The notes beneath the pieces were generated by a model that had not been told where the DNA came from, did not search any database, and saw nothing but the letters and a program-made list of their open reading frames with translations. A DNA stretch of 64,000 bases from Streptococcus pseudopneumoniae (GTDB lineage: Bacteria > Bacillota > Bacilli > Lactobacillales > Streptococcaceae). Each line of letters opens with the position of its first letter. The stretch's first letter is position 1. Below, in pieces: positions 26,809 through 35,504 of this stretch. The stretch spans positions 1-64,000 of the forward strand of contig NZ_JUUZ01000027.1 of NCBI RefSeq assembly GCF_001074155.1, given 5' to 3'. Both the position numbers and the translations under genes were made by a program.

Positions 26809-26846
26809 ATAACTATCAAGATACAATCTTGGTAGTTATTTTTTAT
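26809..26846 (+). terminator. Terminator before nrdI
   Basis: ATAACTATCAAGAT / ATCTTGGTAGTTAT stem (one G-T pair) with a 3-nt loop and T-run. Confidence 0.85.
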
Positions 26847-26867
26847 GATTCAAAAAAGGAGGAGAAA

Positions 26868-27335
26868 ATGAAAAAAATTTCCTTGGTATACATCAGTCTG
26901 AGCGGGAATACGGAGAGTTTCGTAACACGATTGAAAGCTTATTTGTTGGAGCAGTATGCGAACATTGAAGTAGAAAAAATTCATATTAAAGACTTGGTCA
27001 AGGATGGAGAAGACTTCTTCGAGATGACCAACCCGTATGTGGCTTTTCTACCGACTTACCTCGAAGGTGGCAATGGGGTTGACAATGGCGATGTGGAAAT
27101 TTTGACCACTCCAGTAGGTGACTTTATCGCATATGGTGATAATGCTAGCAAGTGTTTTGGTGTCGTAGGATCAGGTAACCGCAATTTTAACAACCAATAC
27201 TGTTTGACCGCCAAGCAATACAGCCAGCGCTTTGGTTTTCCAGTCCTAGCTGACTTTGAAATGCGCGGAATGCTAGGAGACATCAAGAAGGTTGCTGGGA
27301 TTATTGCAGACTTGTATGAATTAGAAGATTTATAA
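26868..27335 (+). CDS. nrdI: NrdI flavodoxin-like protein
   Basis: A 155-residue flavodoxin-fold protein that supplies the oxidant for assembling the dimanganese-tyrosyl cofactor of class Ib ribonucleotide reductase (NrdEF). FMN phosphate loop: YISLSGNTESF; later GVVGSGNRNFNNQYC. The start is the ATG at 26868, right after AAAGGAGGAGAAA; an earlier in-frame ATG lies inside the terminator. No nrdE, nrdF or nrdH neighbour is present in the window, so this is an orphan nrdI copy. Confidence 0.88.
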   Translation: MKKISLVYISLSGNTESFVTRLKAYLLEQYANIEVEKIHIKDLVKDGEDFFEMTNPYVAFLPTYLEGGNGVDNGDVEILTTPVGDFIAYGDNASKCFGVVGSGNRNFNNQYCLTAKQYSQRFGFPVLADFEMRGMLGDIKKVAGIIADLYELEDL

Positions 27336-27404
27336 GAGGCTAGATTTTCTGAGGAAGAGTTTTATTCTATGGATAAAGGATTTACTTCAAAGGGGACAAT
27401 CGAA

Positions 27405-27614
27405 ATGAGTAAACTACAGAAATCATTTTTAAAGTATATAAAACGCAAACCAAGCTTCAAGGATATTATGCTATGCAGTGCTTTGCTACTATTAGCGATT
27501 GCTCTGCTACTGTTCTCTGAGAAAATTTTTGATGAAAATGCAGCACCATTTGGAACCATGGTATCCTTAGGGATTGTTATCCTGGTAGAAATCTTAGCTG
27601 TCAGAAATAAATAA
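27405..27614 (+). CDS. Small membrane protein, unknown (69 aa)
   Basis: Basic N-terminus (SKLQKSFLKYIKRKPSFKD) followed by two hydrophobic segments. The start at 27405 follows AAAGGGG with 9-nt spacing; an alternative in-frame ATG at 27369 would add 12 residues. Not recognised. It follows nrdI with about 70 nt between them and ends at a bidirectional terminator. Confidence 0.55.
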   Translation: MSKLQKSFLKYIKRKPSFKDIMLCSALLLLAIALLLFSEKIFDENAAPFGTMVSLGIVILVEILAVRNK

Positions 27615-27646
27615 AAAGACTCGAGAAATGCATCTCGAGTCTTTTT
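27613..27646. terminator. Bidirectional terminator
   Basis: AAAAAGACTCGAGA / TCTCGAGTCTTTTT, a 14-bp perfect stem, between convergent genes. Confidence 0.9.
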
Positions 27647-27647
27647 G

Positions 27648-27896
27648 TTAGTTGCGAATTTCGTCAACGATTTCTTTTGAAATGGGAATCCCTAAACGGT
27701 AGCCTTTATTCACGTAATCAATGACATCATTGATATTTTCTATCGTTTGGATTTTTTCTTTGATAGTTGCACGAAAATCTTGATCTTTCAATAGTTGGTC
27801 CTGAAGCAGTCTTTGAAGTTTCTCTTTTTCATATTTGTTGACAAGAAAGAGAAAAAGAAGACTGATAACAACTAGAATATAAGCATACTGGCTCAT
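27648..27896 (-). CDS. Small membrane-anchored protein, unknown (82 aa)
   Basis: MSQYAYILVVISLLFLFLVN forms an N-terminal membrane anchor; the remaining about 60 residues are charged and helical (KYEKEKLQRLLQDQLLKDQD) and end in GIPISKEIVDEIRN. The ATG at 27896 follows GGGAGAATTTTT; a longer frame upstream has no ribosome binding site. Not recognised. It lies downstream of argS on the same strand with a 276-bp spacer full of hairpins. Confidence 0.6.
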   Translation of the reverse strand: MSQYAYILVVISLLFLFLVNKYEKEKLQRLLQDQLLKDQDFRATIKEKIQTIENINDVIDYVNKGYRLGIPISKEIVDEIRN

Positions 27897-28052
27897 AAAA
27901 ATTCTCCCTAGGTGATAAAGAAGTAAGTGGTTAGAGAAAAACGAATATCCTTCGCCTTTCGAGTGATAGTATTGTAAGCGCCTAGCGTCCAACAATTAGG
28001 AATTTTAGTTACTTAGCTTGCTTAGTAATAAATTAATTTAATAGATCACGAC

Positions 28053-28165
28053 ATGCATCCAAATAAGTCGATATTATTTATTTGGATGCATTAGTAAGGC
28101 GTTTAGGCAAATCGCCCGATAGCGATTGCCGTCAAGAGACTAGGAACTTTAGTTCCAGTCTCTTG
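28053..28165. repeat. Cluster of three hairpins behind argS
   Basis: Three inverted repeats in a row: 14-bp perfect arms ATGCATCCAAATAA / TTATTTGGATGCAT (28053-28091), GGCAAATCGC / GCGATTGCC with one bulge (28106-28130), and CAAGAGACT-a-GGAACT / AGTTCC-AGTCTCTTG (28133-28165). None is followed by a T-run on either strand, so they are not classical terminators. They could be a structured 3'/5' untranslated RNA or a repetitive element. Confidence 0.75.
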
Positions 28166-28172
28166 TAACGAA

Positions 28173-29864
28173 TTACATCTTCTCTGGCGCCTCTACACCC
28201 AACAGACGAAGCGCTTCTTTGAGGACGACTGCCGTTGCATAGCTGAGAGCTAGACGGCTGTCACGTTCTGGACTTTCATCTAAGATACGAGTGTGGGCAT
28301 AGTATTTGTTAAAGGCTTGAGCCAAGCTGATTGCAAATTTAGCGATGATAGAAGGCTCGTAATTATCAGCTGCACGTTTAATGATACGTGGGAAGTTTTG
28401 GATTAGCTTAATGATTTCCCAGCTTTCAGCATCGTTCAAGCTATAGTTGGCACCTGCTTCAGGTTTGAAATCGGCTTTACGCAAGATTGATTGGATACGA
28501 GCGTAAGCGTATTGAACATAAGGGCCAGTCTCCCCTTCGAAGGATACCATAGCTTCAAGGTCGAAGTCATATCCATTTGTACGGTCAGTTTTAAGGTCAT
28601 AGAATTTAATGGCCCCAACTCCAACAGCATGAGCGACCTGGTCTTTGTTTTCAAGTTCTGGATTTTTGGCTTCGATCTGCGCTTTAGCACGGCTGATGGC
28701 TTCTGCAACAGTTGGCTCTAGTAAGATAACATTCCCTTTACGAGTAGAGAGTTTTTTCCCTTCTTTTGTAACCAAGCCAAACGGAACATGGACAATATCT
28801 TGGCTCCAATCGTAACCCATTTCTTGCAAGACAGCCTTGAGTTGTTTGAAGTGAGCAGATTGTTCTTGACCAACGACATAGATAGATTTAGCAAATTGGT
28901 ATTCGTTTTTACGGTAGAGGGCCGCAGCCAAGTCACGTGTGATGTAGAGAGTTGCGCCGTCAGATTTCTTGATAAGAGCTGGGTGTTCAATTCCATATTT
29001 TTCAAGATTAACAACTTGAGCACCTTCTGATTCGACTAATAGTCCTTTTTCAGAAAGGATGTCTACAACTGCATCCATTTTATCATTGTAGAAGGCTTCT
29101 CCGTTGTAGCTGTCGAATTCAACTTGTAGCTCATTGTAGAGACGGTTAAATTCTACCAAGCTTTCATCGCGGAACCATTGCCAAAGAGCGAGAGCTTCCT
29201 CATCGCCGTTTTCAAGCTTGCGGAACCATTCGCGTGCTTCTTCATCCAAACTTGGATCATTCTCAGTTTCAGCATTGATGCGGACATAGAGCTTGAGAAG
29301 TTCATCGATTGGATGAGATTTGACAGCTTCTTCGTTACCCCATTTCTTGTAGGCAACAATCAACATCCCAAACTGTTTACCCCAGTCTCCCAAATGGTTG
29401 ACCTTGACAGTTTTATAGCCGATTTTTTGGAAGATATGTGACAAGCTGTCTCCGATAACTGTTGAACGAAGGTGACCGATTGAAAATGGTTTAGCGATAT
29501 TAGGGCTAGACATGTCAATAACGACATTTTCTTGATTGCCAATCTCTTGGTCAGCGTAGTGCTCTTTTTCAGTGATAACGTTTTGTAGAACTTGACCAGA
29601 AATGGCAGCCTTATCAAGGAAGAAGTTTACGTAAGGACCTGTTGCTACAACCTTTTCAAAAGCTTGGCTATTGATCTTTTCAGCGATGTCAGCAGCAATC
29701 ATTTGAGGAGCTTTACGTTCAACCTTTGCCAATGAGAAGGCAGGGAAGGCGATATCTCCCATATCTGAGTTTTTAGGTGTTTCTAGTAAATGTAAAATAG
29801 CCTCTTGGTCCAGGCTATCAATGACGCTAGCCAATTCGCTAGCAATCAATTCTTTTGTATTCAT
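28173..29864 (-). CDS. argS: Arginyl-tRNA synthetase
   Basis: Class I synthetase (563 residues) charging tRNA-Arg. The HIGH-like motif is [14 protein letters not shown], preceded by MSSPNIAKP; the KMSKS-like segment is [10 protein letters not shown]. The C-terminal anticodon-binding (DALR) domain ends with [12 protein letters not shown]. Normal length. It diverges from argR-mutS, the order known in pneumococci. No T-box was seen in the short leader. Confidence 0.97.
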   Translation of the reverse strand: MNTKELIASELASVIDSLDQEAILHLLETPKNSDMGDIAFPAFSLAKVERKAPQMIAADIAEKINSQAFEKVVATGPYVNFFLDKAAISGQVLQNVITEKEHYADQEIGNQENVVIDMSSPNIAKPFSIGHLRSTVIGDSLSHIFQKIGYKTVKVNHLGDWGKQFGMLIVAYKKWGNEEAVKSHPIDELLKLYVRINAETENDPSLDEEAREWFRKLENGDEEALALWQWFRDESLVEFNRLYNELQVEFDSYNGEAFYNDKMDAVVDILSEKGLLVESEGAQVVNLEKYGIEHPALIKKSDGATLYITRDLAAALYRKNEYQFAKSIYVVGQEQSAHFKQLKAVLQEMGYDWSQDIVHVPFGLVTKEGKKLSTRKGNVILLEPTVAEAISRAKAQIEAKNPELENKDQVAHAVGVGAIKFYDLKTDRTNGYDFDLEAMVSFEGETGPYVQYAYARIQSILRKADFKPEAGANYSLNDAESWEIIKLIQNFPRIIKRAADNYEPSIIAKFAISLAQAFNKYYAHTRILDESPERDSRLALSYATAVVLKEALRLLGVEAPEKM

Positions 29865-30017
29865 TTAGGGCTCCTTTAGGGCTTTTCTACTATTTTATCA
29901 CAATTTACTACATTTTTTTTGAAAGAAGAGATTTTTTTTGAAATATCCAGTTTTTTTGATATAATGTTCTTACTAAAAAAATGTAAAATGTTATAAATAT
30001 GCAATCGAAAGGATCTT

Positions 30018-30464
30018 ATGAGAAAAAGAGAACGTCATCAGCTCATCAAGCGAATGATTACAGAAGAAAAATTAGGAACTCAAAAGGAAATTCAAGATCG
30101 ATTAGAAGCTTGTAATGTCTTTGTGACACAAACGACATTATCCCGTGATTTACGAGAGATTGGTTTGACCAAGGTTAAGAAAAATGACATGGTCTACTAT
30201 GTCTTGGCCAATGAGACAGATAAAATTGATTTAGTTGACTTCCTTTCACATCATCTTGAAGGTGTAGCGAGAGCTGAATTCACTTTAGTTCTCCATACCA
30301 AACTTGGAGAAGCATCCGTTTTAGCCAATGTAGTAGATTCAAATAAAGATGGGTGGATCTTAGGTACTGTTGCCGGAGCGAATACCCTTTTGGTAATCTG
30401 TAAAGATCAACATGCAGCTAAAGTCATGGAAGAACGCTTACTAGAGCTAATGGAAGATAGATAA
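30018..30464 (+). CDS. argR: ArgR family arginine repressor
   Basis: A 148-residue ArgR/AhrC protein. The N-terminal winged helix (RERHQLIKRMITEEKLGTQK, QTTLSRDLREIGLTKVKK) binds ARG boxes; the C-terminal domain (GWILGTVAGANTLLVICKD) forms hexamers and binds arginine. GAAAGGA precedes the ATG. It lies between divergent argS and mutS, each of which may be influenced by it. Streptococci carry several ArgR paralogues, so which operons this one controls is unknown. Confidence 0.92.
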   Translation: MRKRERHQLIKRMITEEKLGTQKEIQDRLEACNVFVTQTTLSRDLREIGLTKVKKNDMVYYVLANETDKIDLVDFLSHHLEGVARAEFTLVLHTKLGEASVLANVVDSNKDGWILGTVAGANTLLVICKDQHAAKVMEERLLELMEDR

Positions 30465-30465
30465 G

Positions 30466-30496
30466 GTCTTGAGAGCTTCTCTCAAGACTATTTTTA
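30466..30496 (+). terminator. argR terminator
   Basis: GTCTTGAGAG / CTCTCAAGAC, a 10-bp perfect stem with a 3-nt loop and TATTTTT. It lies only 15 nt before mutS, so mutS may depend on read-through. Confidence 0.8.
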
Positions 30497-30510
30497 CAAG
30501 GAGAGAGTAA

Positions 30511-33045
30511 ATGACTACTGAAAAATTATCACCTGGGATGCAACAGTATGTGGATATCAAAAAACAATATCCAGATGCTTTTTTGCTTTTTCGCATGGGT
30601 GATTTTTATGAGTTGTTTTATGAGGATGCCGTCAATGCCGCTCAGATTCTAGAGATTTCGTTGACCAGTCGCAATAAAAATGCTGAAAATCCTATTCCCA
30701 TGGCTGGAGTTCCTTATCATTCTGCCCAACAGTACATCGATGTCCTCGTTGAGCGTGGCTACAAGGTTGCTATCGCCGAGCAGATGGAAGACCCTAAGCA
30801 AGCTGTTGGTGTTGTTAAGCGCGAGGTTGTTCAGGTCATTACACCAGGAACAGTGGTTGATAGTAGTAAGCCAGATAGTCACAATAACTTTTTAGTGGCT
30901 ATTGATCGTGAAGGTTCCCGGTATGGACTAGCCTATATGGACCTAGTGACAGGTGATTTTTATGTAACGGGATTATCAGATTTCTCTCTAGTCTGTGGTG
31001 AAATCCGTAATCTCAAGGCCAGAGAAGTGGTGATTGGTTACAACTTGTCTGAAGCAGAAGAACAGATTCTCAGTTGTCAAATGAATCTAGTGCTTTCCTA
31101 TGAACAAGAAACATATGAAGACGTTCATCTGTTGGATTCAAGATTGGCAACTGTTGAAGGAGCAGCTAGTGGGAAACTTCTTCAGTATGTTCATCGGACG
31201 CAGATGAGAGAGTTGAATCACTTAAAACCTGTTATTCGTTATGAAATCAAAGATTTCTTGCAGATGGATTTTGCGACCAAGGCTAGTCTTGATTTGGTTG
31301 AAAATGCTCGCTCAGGTAAGAAACAAGGGAGCCTGTTCTGGTTGCTAGATGAGACTAAAACTGCAATGGGTATGCGACTCTTGCGTTCTTGGATTCAACG
31401 CCCCTTAATTGATTTAGATCGTATCATAGAACGTCAGGAGGTTGTGCAAGTCTTTCTGGATTATTTCTTTGAGCGCAGTGATTTAACAGAAAGCCTTAAG
31501 GGAGTCTACGATATCGAACGTCTGGCTAGTCGTGTTTCTTTTGGGAAGAGTAATCCTAAAGACCTCTTGCAATTAGCGACTACCTTAGGAAGTGTTCCAC
31601 GAATTCGCGCCATTTTAGAAGGAATGGAGCAACCAGCTCTAGTTTATCTAATTGAACAACTGGATGCTATTCCTGAGTTGGAAAGCCTGATAAGTGCAGC
31701 CATTGCTCCTGAGGCTCCCCACGTGATTACCGAAGGTGGTATTATCCGAACGGGCTTTGATGAGACCTTGGATAAATACCGTCGTGTGCTGAGAGAAGGG
31801 ACCAGCTGGATCGCTGAGATTGAGGCCAAGGAAAGAGAAAACTCTGGCATCAATACTCTCAAGATTGACTACAATAAAAAAGACGGCTACTATTTCCATG
31901 TAACCAACTCGCAGCTCGGCAATGTTCCAGCCCATTTTTTCCGAAAGGCTACGCTGAAAAACTCTGAGCGATTTGGGACAGAGGAATTGGCGCGTATCGA
32001 GGGAGAAATGTTAGAGGCGCGTGAGAAATCAGCAAACCTAGAGTACGAAATCTTTATGCGTATTCGTGAGGAGGTTGGCAAGTATATCCAACGTCTACAG
32101 GCTCTGGCTCAAGGAATCGCTACTGTCGATGTCTTGCAAGGCTTGGCAGTAGTTGCAGAAAAACAACACCTGATTCGACCAGAGTTTGGGCAAGAGTCTA
32201 GAATTGCTATCCAGAATGGTCGTCACGCAGTTGTTGAAAAGGTCATGGGAGCTCAGACCTATATTCCCAATAGTATCCAGATGGATGAAGATACTAGCAT
32301 TCAACTAATTACAGGTCCGAACATGAGCGGGAAGTCAACCTACATGCGTCAACTAGCGATTACAGCGGTTATGGCCCAGATGGGTTCTTATGTCCCTGCG
32401 GAAAGTGCTTGTTTGCCAATCTTTGATGCGATTTTTACACGTATCGGGGCGGCAGATGACTTGGTTTCAGGTCAATCTACCTTTATGGTAGAGATGATGG
32501 AAGCTAACAATGCCATTAGTCATGCGACAAAGGATTCATTGATTCTTTTTGATGAGCTTGGTCGAGGAACTGCAACTTATGATGGTATGGCTCTAGCTCA
32601 GTCTATTATCGAGTACATCCATGAGCATATTGGTGCCAAGACTCTCTTTGCAACGCACTACCATGAATTAACCAGTCTGGAAGCTAGTCTTGAACATCTA
32701 GTAAATGTACACGTGGCTACGCTTGAGCAAAATGGTCAGGTCACTTTCCTTCATAAGATTGAACCAGGTCCAGCAGACAAATCGTACGGTATTCACGTTG
32801 CTAAGATTGCAGGATTGCCAGCAGACTTGCTAAAAAGAGCGGATGCGATTCTAACTCAACTAGAGAGCCAAGGTCAGGAAAATCCAATTTCTAACAATCA
32901 AAGGAATGTTGTCAATGAGCAAATGTCTCTCTTTGATGAAAAAGAAGAAAATCCTATCCTAGCAGAGTTGGCCCAAGTAGATGTGTACAATATGACACCG
33001 ATGCAAGCCATGAATCTCTTATTAGAGCTGAAACAAAAATTATAA
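30511..33045 (+). CDS. mutS: DNA mismatch repair protein MutS
   Basis: MutS/HexA (844 residues) recognises mispairs and small loops. Mismatch-reading motif [11 protein letters not shown] (about 31-41); Walker [16 protein letters not shown], Walker [17 protein letters not shown], and the [14 protein letters not shown] segment. Normal length; C-terminal MutL/clamp-binding motif region [10 protein letters not shown]. Strong ribosome binding site AAGGAGAG. In naturally transformable streptococci it also limits recombination with divergent DNA. No mutL in the window. Confidence 0.97.
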   Translation: MTTEKLSPGMQQYVDIKKQYPDAFLLFRMGDFYELFYEDAVNAAQILEISLTSRNKNAENPIPMAGVPYHSAQQYIDVLVERGYKVAIAEQMEDPKQAVGVVKREVVQVITPGTVVDSSKPDSHNNFLVAIDREGSRYGLAYMDLVTGDFYVTGLSDFSLVCGEIRNLKAREVVIGYNLSEAEEQILSCQMNLVLSYEQETYEDVHLLDSRLATVEGAASGKLLQYVHRTQMRELNHLKPVIRYEIKDFLQMDFATKASLDLVENARSGKKQGSLFWLLDETKTAMGMRLLRSWIQRPLIDLDRIIERQEVVQVFLDYFFERSDLTESLKGVYDIERLASRVSFGKSNPKDLLQLATTLGSVPRIRAILEGMEQPALVYLIEQLDAIPELESLISAAIAPEAPHVITEGGIIRTGFDETLDKYRRVLREGTSWIAEIEAKERENSGINTLKIDYNKKDGYYFHVTNSQLGNVPAHFFRKATLKNSERFGTEELARIEGEMLEAREKSANLEYEIFMRIREEVGKYIQRLQALAQGIATVDVLQGLAVVAEKQHLIRPEFGQESRIAIQNGRHAVVEKVMGAQTYIPNSIQMDEDTSIQLITGPNMSGKSTYMRQLAITAVMAQMGSYVPAESACLPIFDAIFTRIGAADDLVSGQSTFMVEMMEANNAISHATKDSLILFDELGRGTATYDGMALAQSIIEYIHEHIGAKTLFATHYHELTSLEASLEHLVNVHVATLEQNGQVTFLHKIEPGPADKSYGIHVAKIAGLPADLLKRADAILTQLESQGQENPISNNQRNVVNEQMSLFDEKEENPILAELAQVDVYNMTPMQAMNLLLELKQKL

Positions 33046-33047
33046 GC

Positions 33048-33080
33048 AAAAACCCACTCACAAAACGGAGTGGGTTTTTA
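33048..33080. terminator. Bidirectional terminator
   Basis: AAAAACCCACTC / GAGTGGGTTTTT, a 12-bp perfect stem between mutS and the convergent DUF3021 gene. Confidence 0.9.
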
Positions 33081-33084
33081 GGAA

Positions 33085-33543
33085 TTATTTTTTCTGAGCT
33101 AATAGTTGATTGATGTGTGCAACTTTTTTAGATTCTCTCTTGTAGAGAACAACCCAGATGATGAGGTAGACGATGGCAAACTCTGGGATGAGTTGAAGGA
33201 TGAAAGTCCAGTGAAGAGGGAACCAGCCTGCTAGGATTGCTAAAGGTACAAAACCTAGCAACATAAGGAAGAAGTGAGTGACAGTCGCACGAAGAAGGCT
33301 CCAATCTTGAGCGAATAGACGGCTACCAAAACTAAATAGGACTCCAATAGCTGACCAGATAAGTGTACAGTAGAGTAAAACTAGAGCACCGTGAACCTGA
33401 TGACTGCTCATGAATTGACCGACAGGAGATTCAGGGCTGAGAGGTGCGTAGTTGCTTGGTGAATAGATAAAAGAAAAGATAATAGATAGGGTGAGGCCGA
33501 TGAGGATACCAGTTGTGGCATCGTGGAATACTTGTTTTTTCAT
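33085..33543 (-). CDS. DUF3021 membrane protein (LytTR partner)
   Basis: A 152-residue protein with four membrane spans, matching DUF3021. Its start overlaps the stop of the LytTR gene upstream by 4 nt, so the two are translationally coupled. In streptococci such pairs (for example HdrM/HdrR and BrsM/BrsR of S. mutans) form LytTR regulatory systems in which the membrane protein restrains the DNA-binding protein. Assignment of this role here is by family and context. Confidence 0.8.
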   Translation of the reverse strand: MKKQVFHDATTGILIGLTLSIIFSFIYSPSNYAPLSPESPVGQFMSSHQVHGALVLLYCTLIWSAIGVLFSFGSRLFAQDWSLLRATVTHFFLMLLGFVPLAILAGWFPLHWTFILQLIPEFAIVYLIIWVVLYKRESKKVAHINQLLAQKK

Positions 33544-33980
33544 AGTTCTAATTTCTCCTTAATAGTTTTGAGGTAACGGCGAGATGAGTAGGTAAAACTT
33601 TCGTTTTTTAGATAGATTTCAATCAAGCCGTTAGAGGTTAGTTTTAGATGACTAATTGCATCAATGTTGACAATTTCCGATTGGGAAATTTGGATAAAGG
33701 AAGCAGGTAGAATTTCACTTGCTTGGTAGAGACGAATGTCAAGTGTATAGGTTTGGCTATCCGTTTCGGCCAGAACCTTACGATTTTCAATGTATACACG
33801 CTGAATCTTGCTAATCTGAATCAAGTAGACCTGGTCTTGGAATTTTCCTTTAAGAGTTTCTTTTTGTTCAAGATTTTGTACAAAGTCCTGAACCTTTTGA
33901 ACTCTAGGGGACAAGGTCGGTGCCTCTATGATGATTTGCTCTTCGGTGTATTGCTGGTCAATATCAAGTCTGAGTTTCAT
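33540..33980 (-). CDS. LytTR-domain transcriptional regulator
   Basis: A 146-residue DNA-binding protein without receiver domain. The LytTR domain occupies about 55-146 (LIQISKIQRVYIENRKVLAE, LPASFIQISQSEIVNIDAI, FTYSSRRYLKTIKEKL). The start at 33980 follows AAAGGAG. It is followed by its DUF3021 membrane partner. A pair of direct repeats spaced 21 bp lies 85-120 bp upstream, the usual geometry for a LytTR dimer, so it likely activates its own operon. Confidence 0.85.
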   Translation of the reverse strand: MKLRLDIDQQYTEEQIIIEAPTLSPRVQKVQDFVQNLEQKETLKGKFQDQVYLIQISKIQRVYIENRKVLAETDSQTYTLDIRLYQASEILPASFIQISQSEIVNIDAISHLKLTSNGLIEIYLKNESFTYSSRRYLKTIKEKLEL

Positions 33981-34065
33981 AATTTCTCCTTTATAAAGTT
34001 GTAATAGAGATCTCTTACTTACAAATCTATTAAACACCATTTTGTCGACAAATACAAGAAGCTCT

Positions 34066-34101
34066 GTCTATGTGGTCGGTTGAAGAGTCTATCTGGTAGG
34101 T
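34066..34101 (-). promoter_or_regulatory. Direct repeats, probable LytTR operator
   Basis: On the minus strand ACCTACCAGATAGAC (34087-34101) and ACCGACCACATAGAC (34066-34080): 13 of 15 bases match, with 21 bp start to start. This is two helical turns, as expected for LytTR regulators. It lies between the regulator gene and the divergent rpsL promoter. Confidence 0.7.
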
Positions 34102-34156
34102 GACCGTTTTCAAAGAGATTTTAGAGCAAAGAAGTCAAAAAATAAGAAGAAATATA

Positions 34157-34186
34157 TTGACAAAAATAGAAAAAACGTGGTACAAT
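34157..34186 (+). promoter_or_regulatory. rpsL promoter
   Basis: TTGACA (34157-34162), 18-bp spacer, TACAAT (34181-34186): a strong promoter for the str operon. Confidence 0.8.
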
Positions 34187-34190
34187 GTTA

Positions 34191-34323
34191 GACGGTACTT
34201 TTTACTTTTGGTCTCTCAAGAGTGTACAGGGACGTGCTGACAAATGTTGCAAAAGTACACACAGATGATAGCTGTCACCAAGTGTATCATCACCAAAAAT
34301 AAAAAAAACACAGGAGAATGTAG
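34191..34323 (+). promoter_or_regulatory. rpsL leader RNA
   Basis: A leader of about 130 nt. GTACTTTT (34195-34202) can pair with AAAAGTAC (34251-34258), closing a structured domain, and GATGATAGCTGTCACC/GTATCATC-type pairing may form a second one. It may be a ribosomal-protein autoregulatory leader; this is inference. Confidence 0.45.
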
Positions 34324-34737
34324 ATGCCTACAATTAACCAATTGGTTCGCAAACCGCGTAAATCAAAAGTAGAAAAATCTAAATCACCAGCTTTGAACGT
34401 TGGTTACAACAGTCATAAAAAAGTTCAAACAAACGTTTCTTCACCACAAAAACGTGGTGTAGCAACTCGTGTTGGAACTATGACACCTAAAAAACCTAAC
34501 TCTGCCCTTCGTAAATTTGCTCGTGTACGTTTGAGCAACCTTATCGAAGTTACTGCTTACATCCCAGGTATCGGACACAACTTGCAAGAGCACAGCGTGG
34601 TGCTTCTTCGTGGTGGACGTGTAAAAGACCTTCCAGGGGTACGTTACCATATCGTCCGTGGTGCACTTGATACTGCAGGTGTTAACGATCGTAAACAAGG
34701 CCGTTCTAAATACGGTACTAAACGTCCAAAAGCATAA
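34324..34737 (+). CDS. rpsL: 30S ribosomal protein S12
   Basis: S12 (137 residues): [20 protein letters not shown] start, then [15 protein letters not shown] and [20 protein letters not shown]. The streptomycin-sensitive Lys is present in [21 protein letters not shown] precedes the ATG. First gene of the rpsL-rpsG unit. Confidence 0.98.
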   Translation: MPTINQLVRKPRKSKVEKSKSPALNVGYNSHKKVQTNVSSPQKRGVATRVGTMTPKKPNSALRKFARVRLSNLIEVTAYIPGIGHNLQEHSVVLLRGGRVKDLPGVRYHIVRGALDTAGVNDRKQGRSKYGTKRPKA

Positions 34738-34756
34738 GGAAAGGGGATAAAGAGAA

Positions 34757-35227
34757 ATGAGTCGTAAAAATAGAGCTCCAAAACGTGAAGTATTGCCAGA
34801 TCCGCTTTACAATTCACAATTAGTTACTCGTCTTATCAACCGCGTTATGCTTGACGGTAAACGTGGTACAGCTGCTTCAATCGTTTACGGTGCTTTTGAG
34901 CAAATCAAAGAAGCTACTGGTAACGATGCACTTGAAGTATTTGAAACAGCTATGGAAAACATCATGCCTGTACTTGAAGTACGTGCACGTCGTGTTGGTG
35001 GATCAAACTACCAAGTCCCAGTTGAAGTTCGTCCAGAACGTCGTACAACACTTGGACTTCGTTGGTTGGTAACAATTGCTCGCCTTCGTGGTGAACACAC
35101 AATGCAAGACCGTCTTGCAAAAGAAATCTTGGATGCTGCTAACAACACTGGTGCAGCAGTTAAGAAACGTGAAGACACTCACCGTATGGCTGAAGCTAAC
35201 CGTGCCTTCGCACACTTCCGTTGGTAA
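34757..35227 (+). CDS. rpsG: 30S ribosomal protein S7
   Basis: S7 (156 residues), [20 protein letters not shown] through RAFAHFRW. It starts rRNA folding of the 30S head. It lies 19 nt behind rpsL with AAGGAAAGGGG upstream. In many bacteria S7 is the str-operon translational repressor. Confidence 0.98.
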   Translation: MSRKNRAPKREVLPDPLYNSQLVTRLINRVMLDGKRGTAASIVYGAFEQIKEATGNDALEVFETAMENIMPVLEVRARRVGGSNYQVPVEVRPERRTTLGLRWLVTIARLRGEHTMQDRLAKEILDAANNTGAAVKKREDTHRMAEANRAFAHFRW

Positions 35228-35240
35228 GAAAATGATGCTA

Positions 35241-35332
35241 GGAACGGTAAGGATGCAAGGTGAAAATAGGAAACTGACGCAGTATTCGACGAATACAAGG
35301 AAGTTTATCTTTTTCACACAGCATCCCGTTCC
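35241..35332 (+). ncRNA. Long imperfect hairpin between rpsG and fusA
   Basis: Nested pairings span 92 nt: GGAACGG / CCGTTCC, GGATGC / GCATCC, GTGAAAA / TTTTTCAC, AAACT / AGTTT and the tip GTATTC-gac-GAATAC. No T-run follows, so it is not a simple terminator. Two smaller hairpins (GGCTAA / TTAGCC near 35344-35361, and CAACTT / AAGTTG around 35370-35396) follow. It could be a cis RNA element of the str operon, an RNase III site or a short dispersed repeat of the BOX/RUP/SPRITE kind. I could not match it to a consensus. Confidence 0.6.
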
Positions 35333-35421
35333 GGCTCAAATCGGCTAACTAACTTTAGCCCGAGTACAATTCAACTTCCCATCTCACAAGTTGAAACCAA
35401 CTAAACAAGATAAACATTGAG

Positions 35422-35449
35422 AACGGGTGGGTCCTGCCTATCCGTTTTT
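35422..35449 (+). terminator. Possible terminator before fusA
   Basis: AACGGGTGGG pairs imperfectly with CCTATCCGTT and is followed by TTTTA. Confidence 0.5.
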
Positions 35450-35459
35450 ATTGAAATCG

Positions 35460-35468
35460 TGTTATAAT
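35460..35468 (+). promoter_or_regulatory. fusA promoter
   Basis: Extended -10 TGTTATAAT (hexamer 35463-35468), no clear -35. fusA can thus be transcribed apart from rpsL-rpsG. Confidence 0.6.
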
Positions 35469-35504
35469 AGAATAGAAATAAAAAATATAGGAGAAACAAA
35501 CCTC

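Noticed and set aside
29865-30017. T-box or other riboswitch in the argS-argR gap
   Set aside because: The divergent leaders are short and contain no T-box core or terminator/antiterminator pair.
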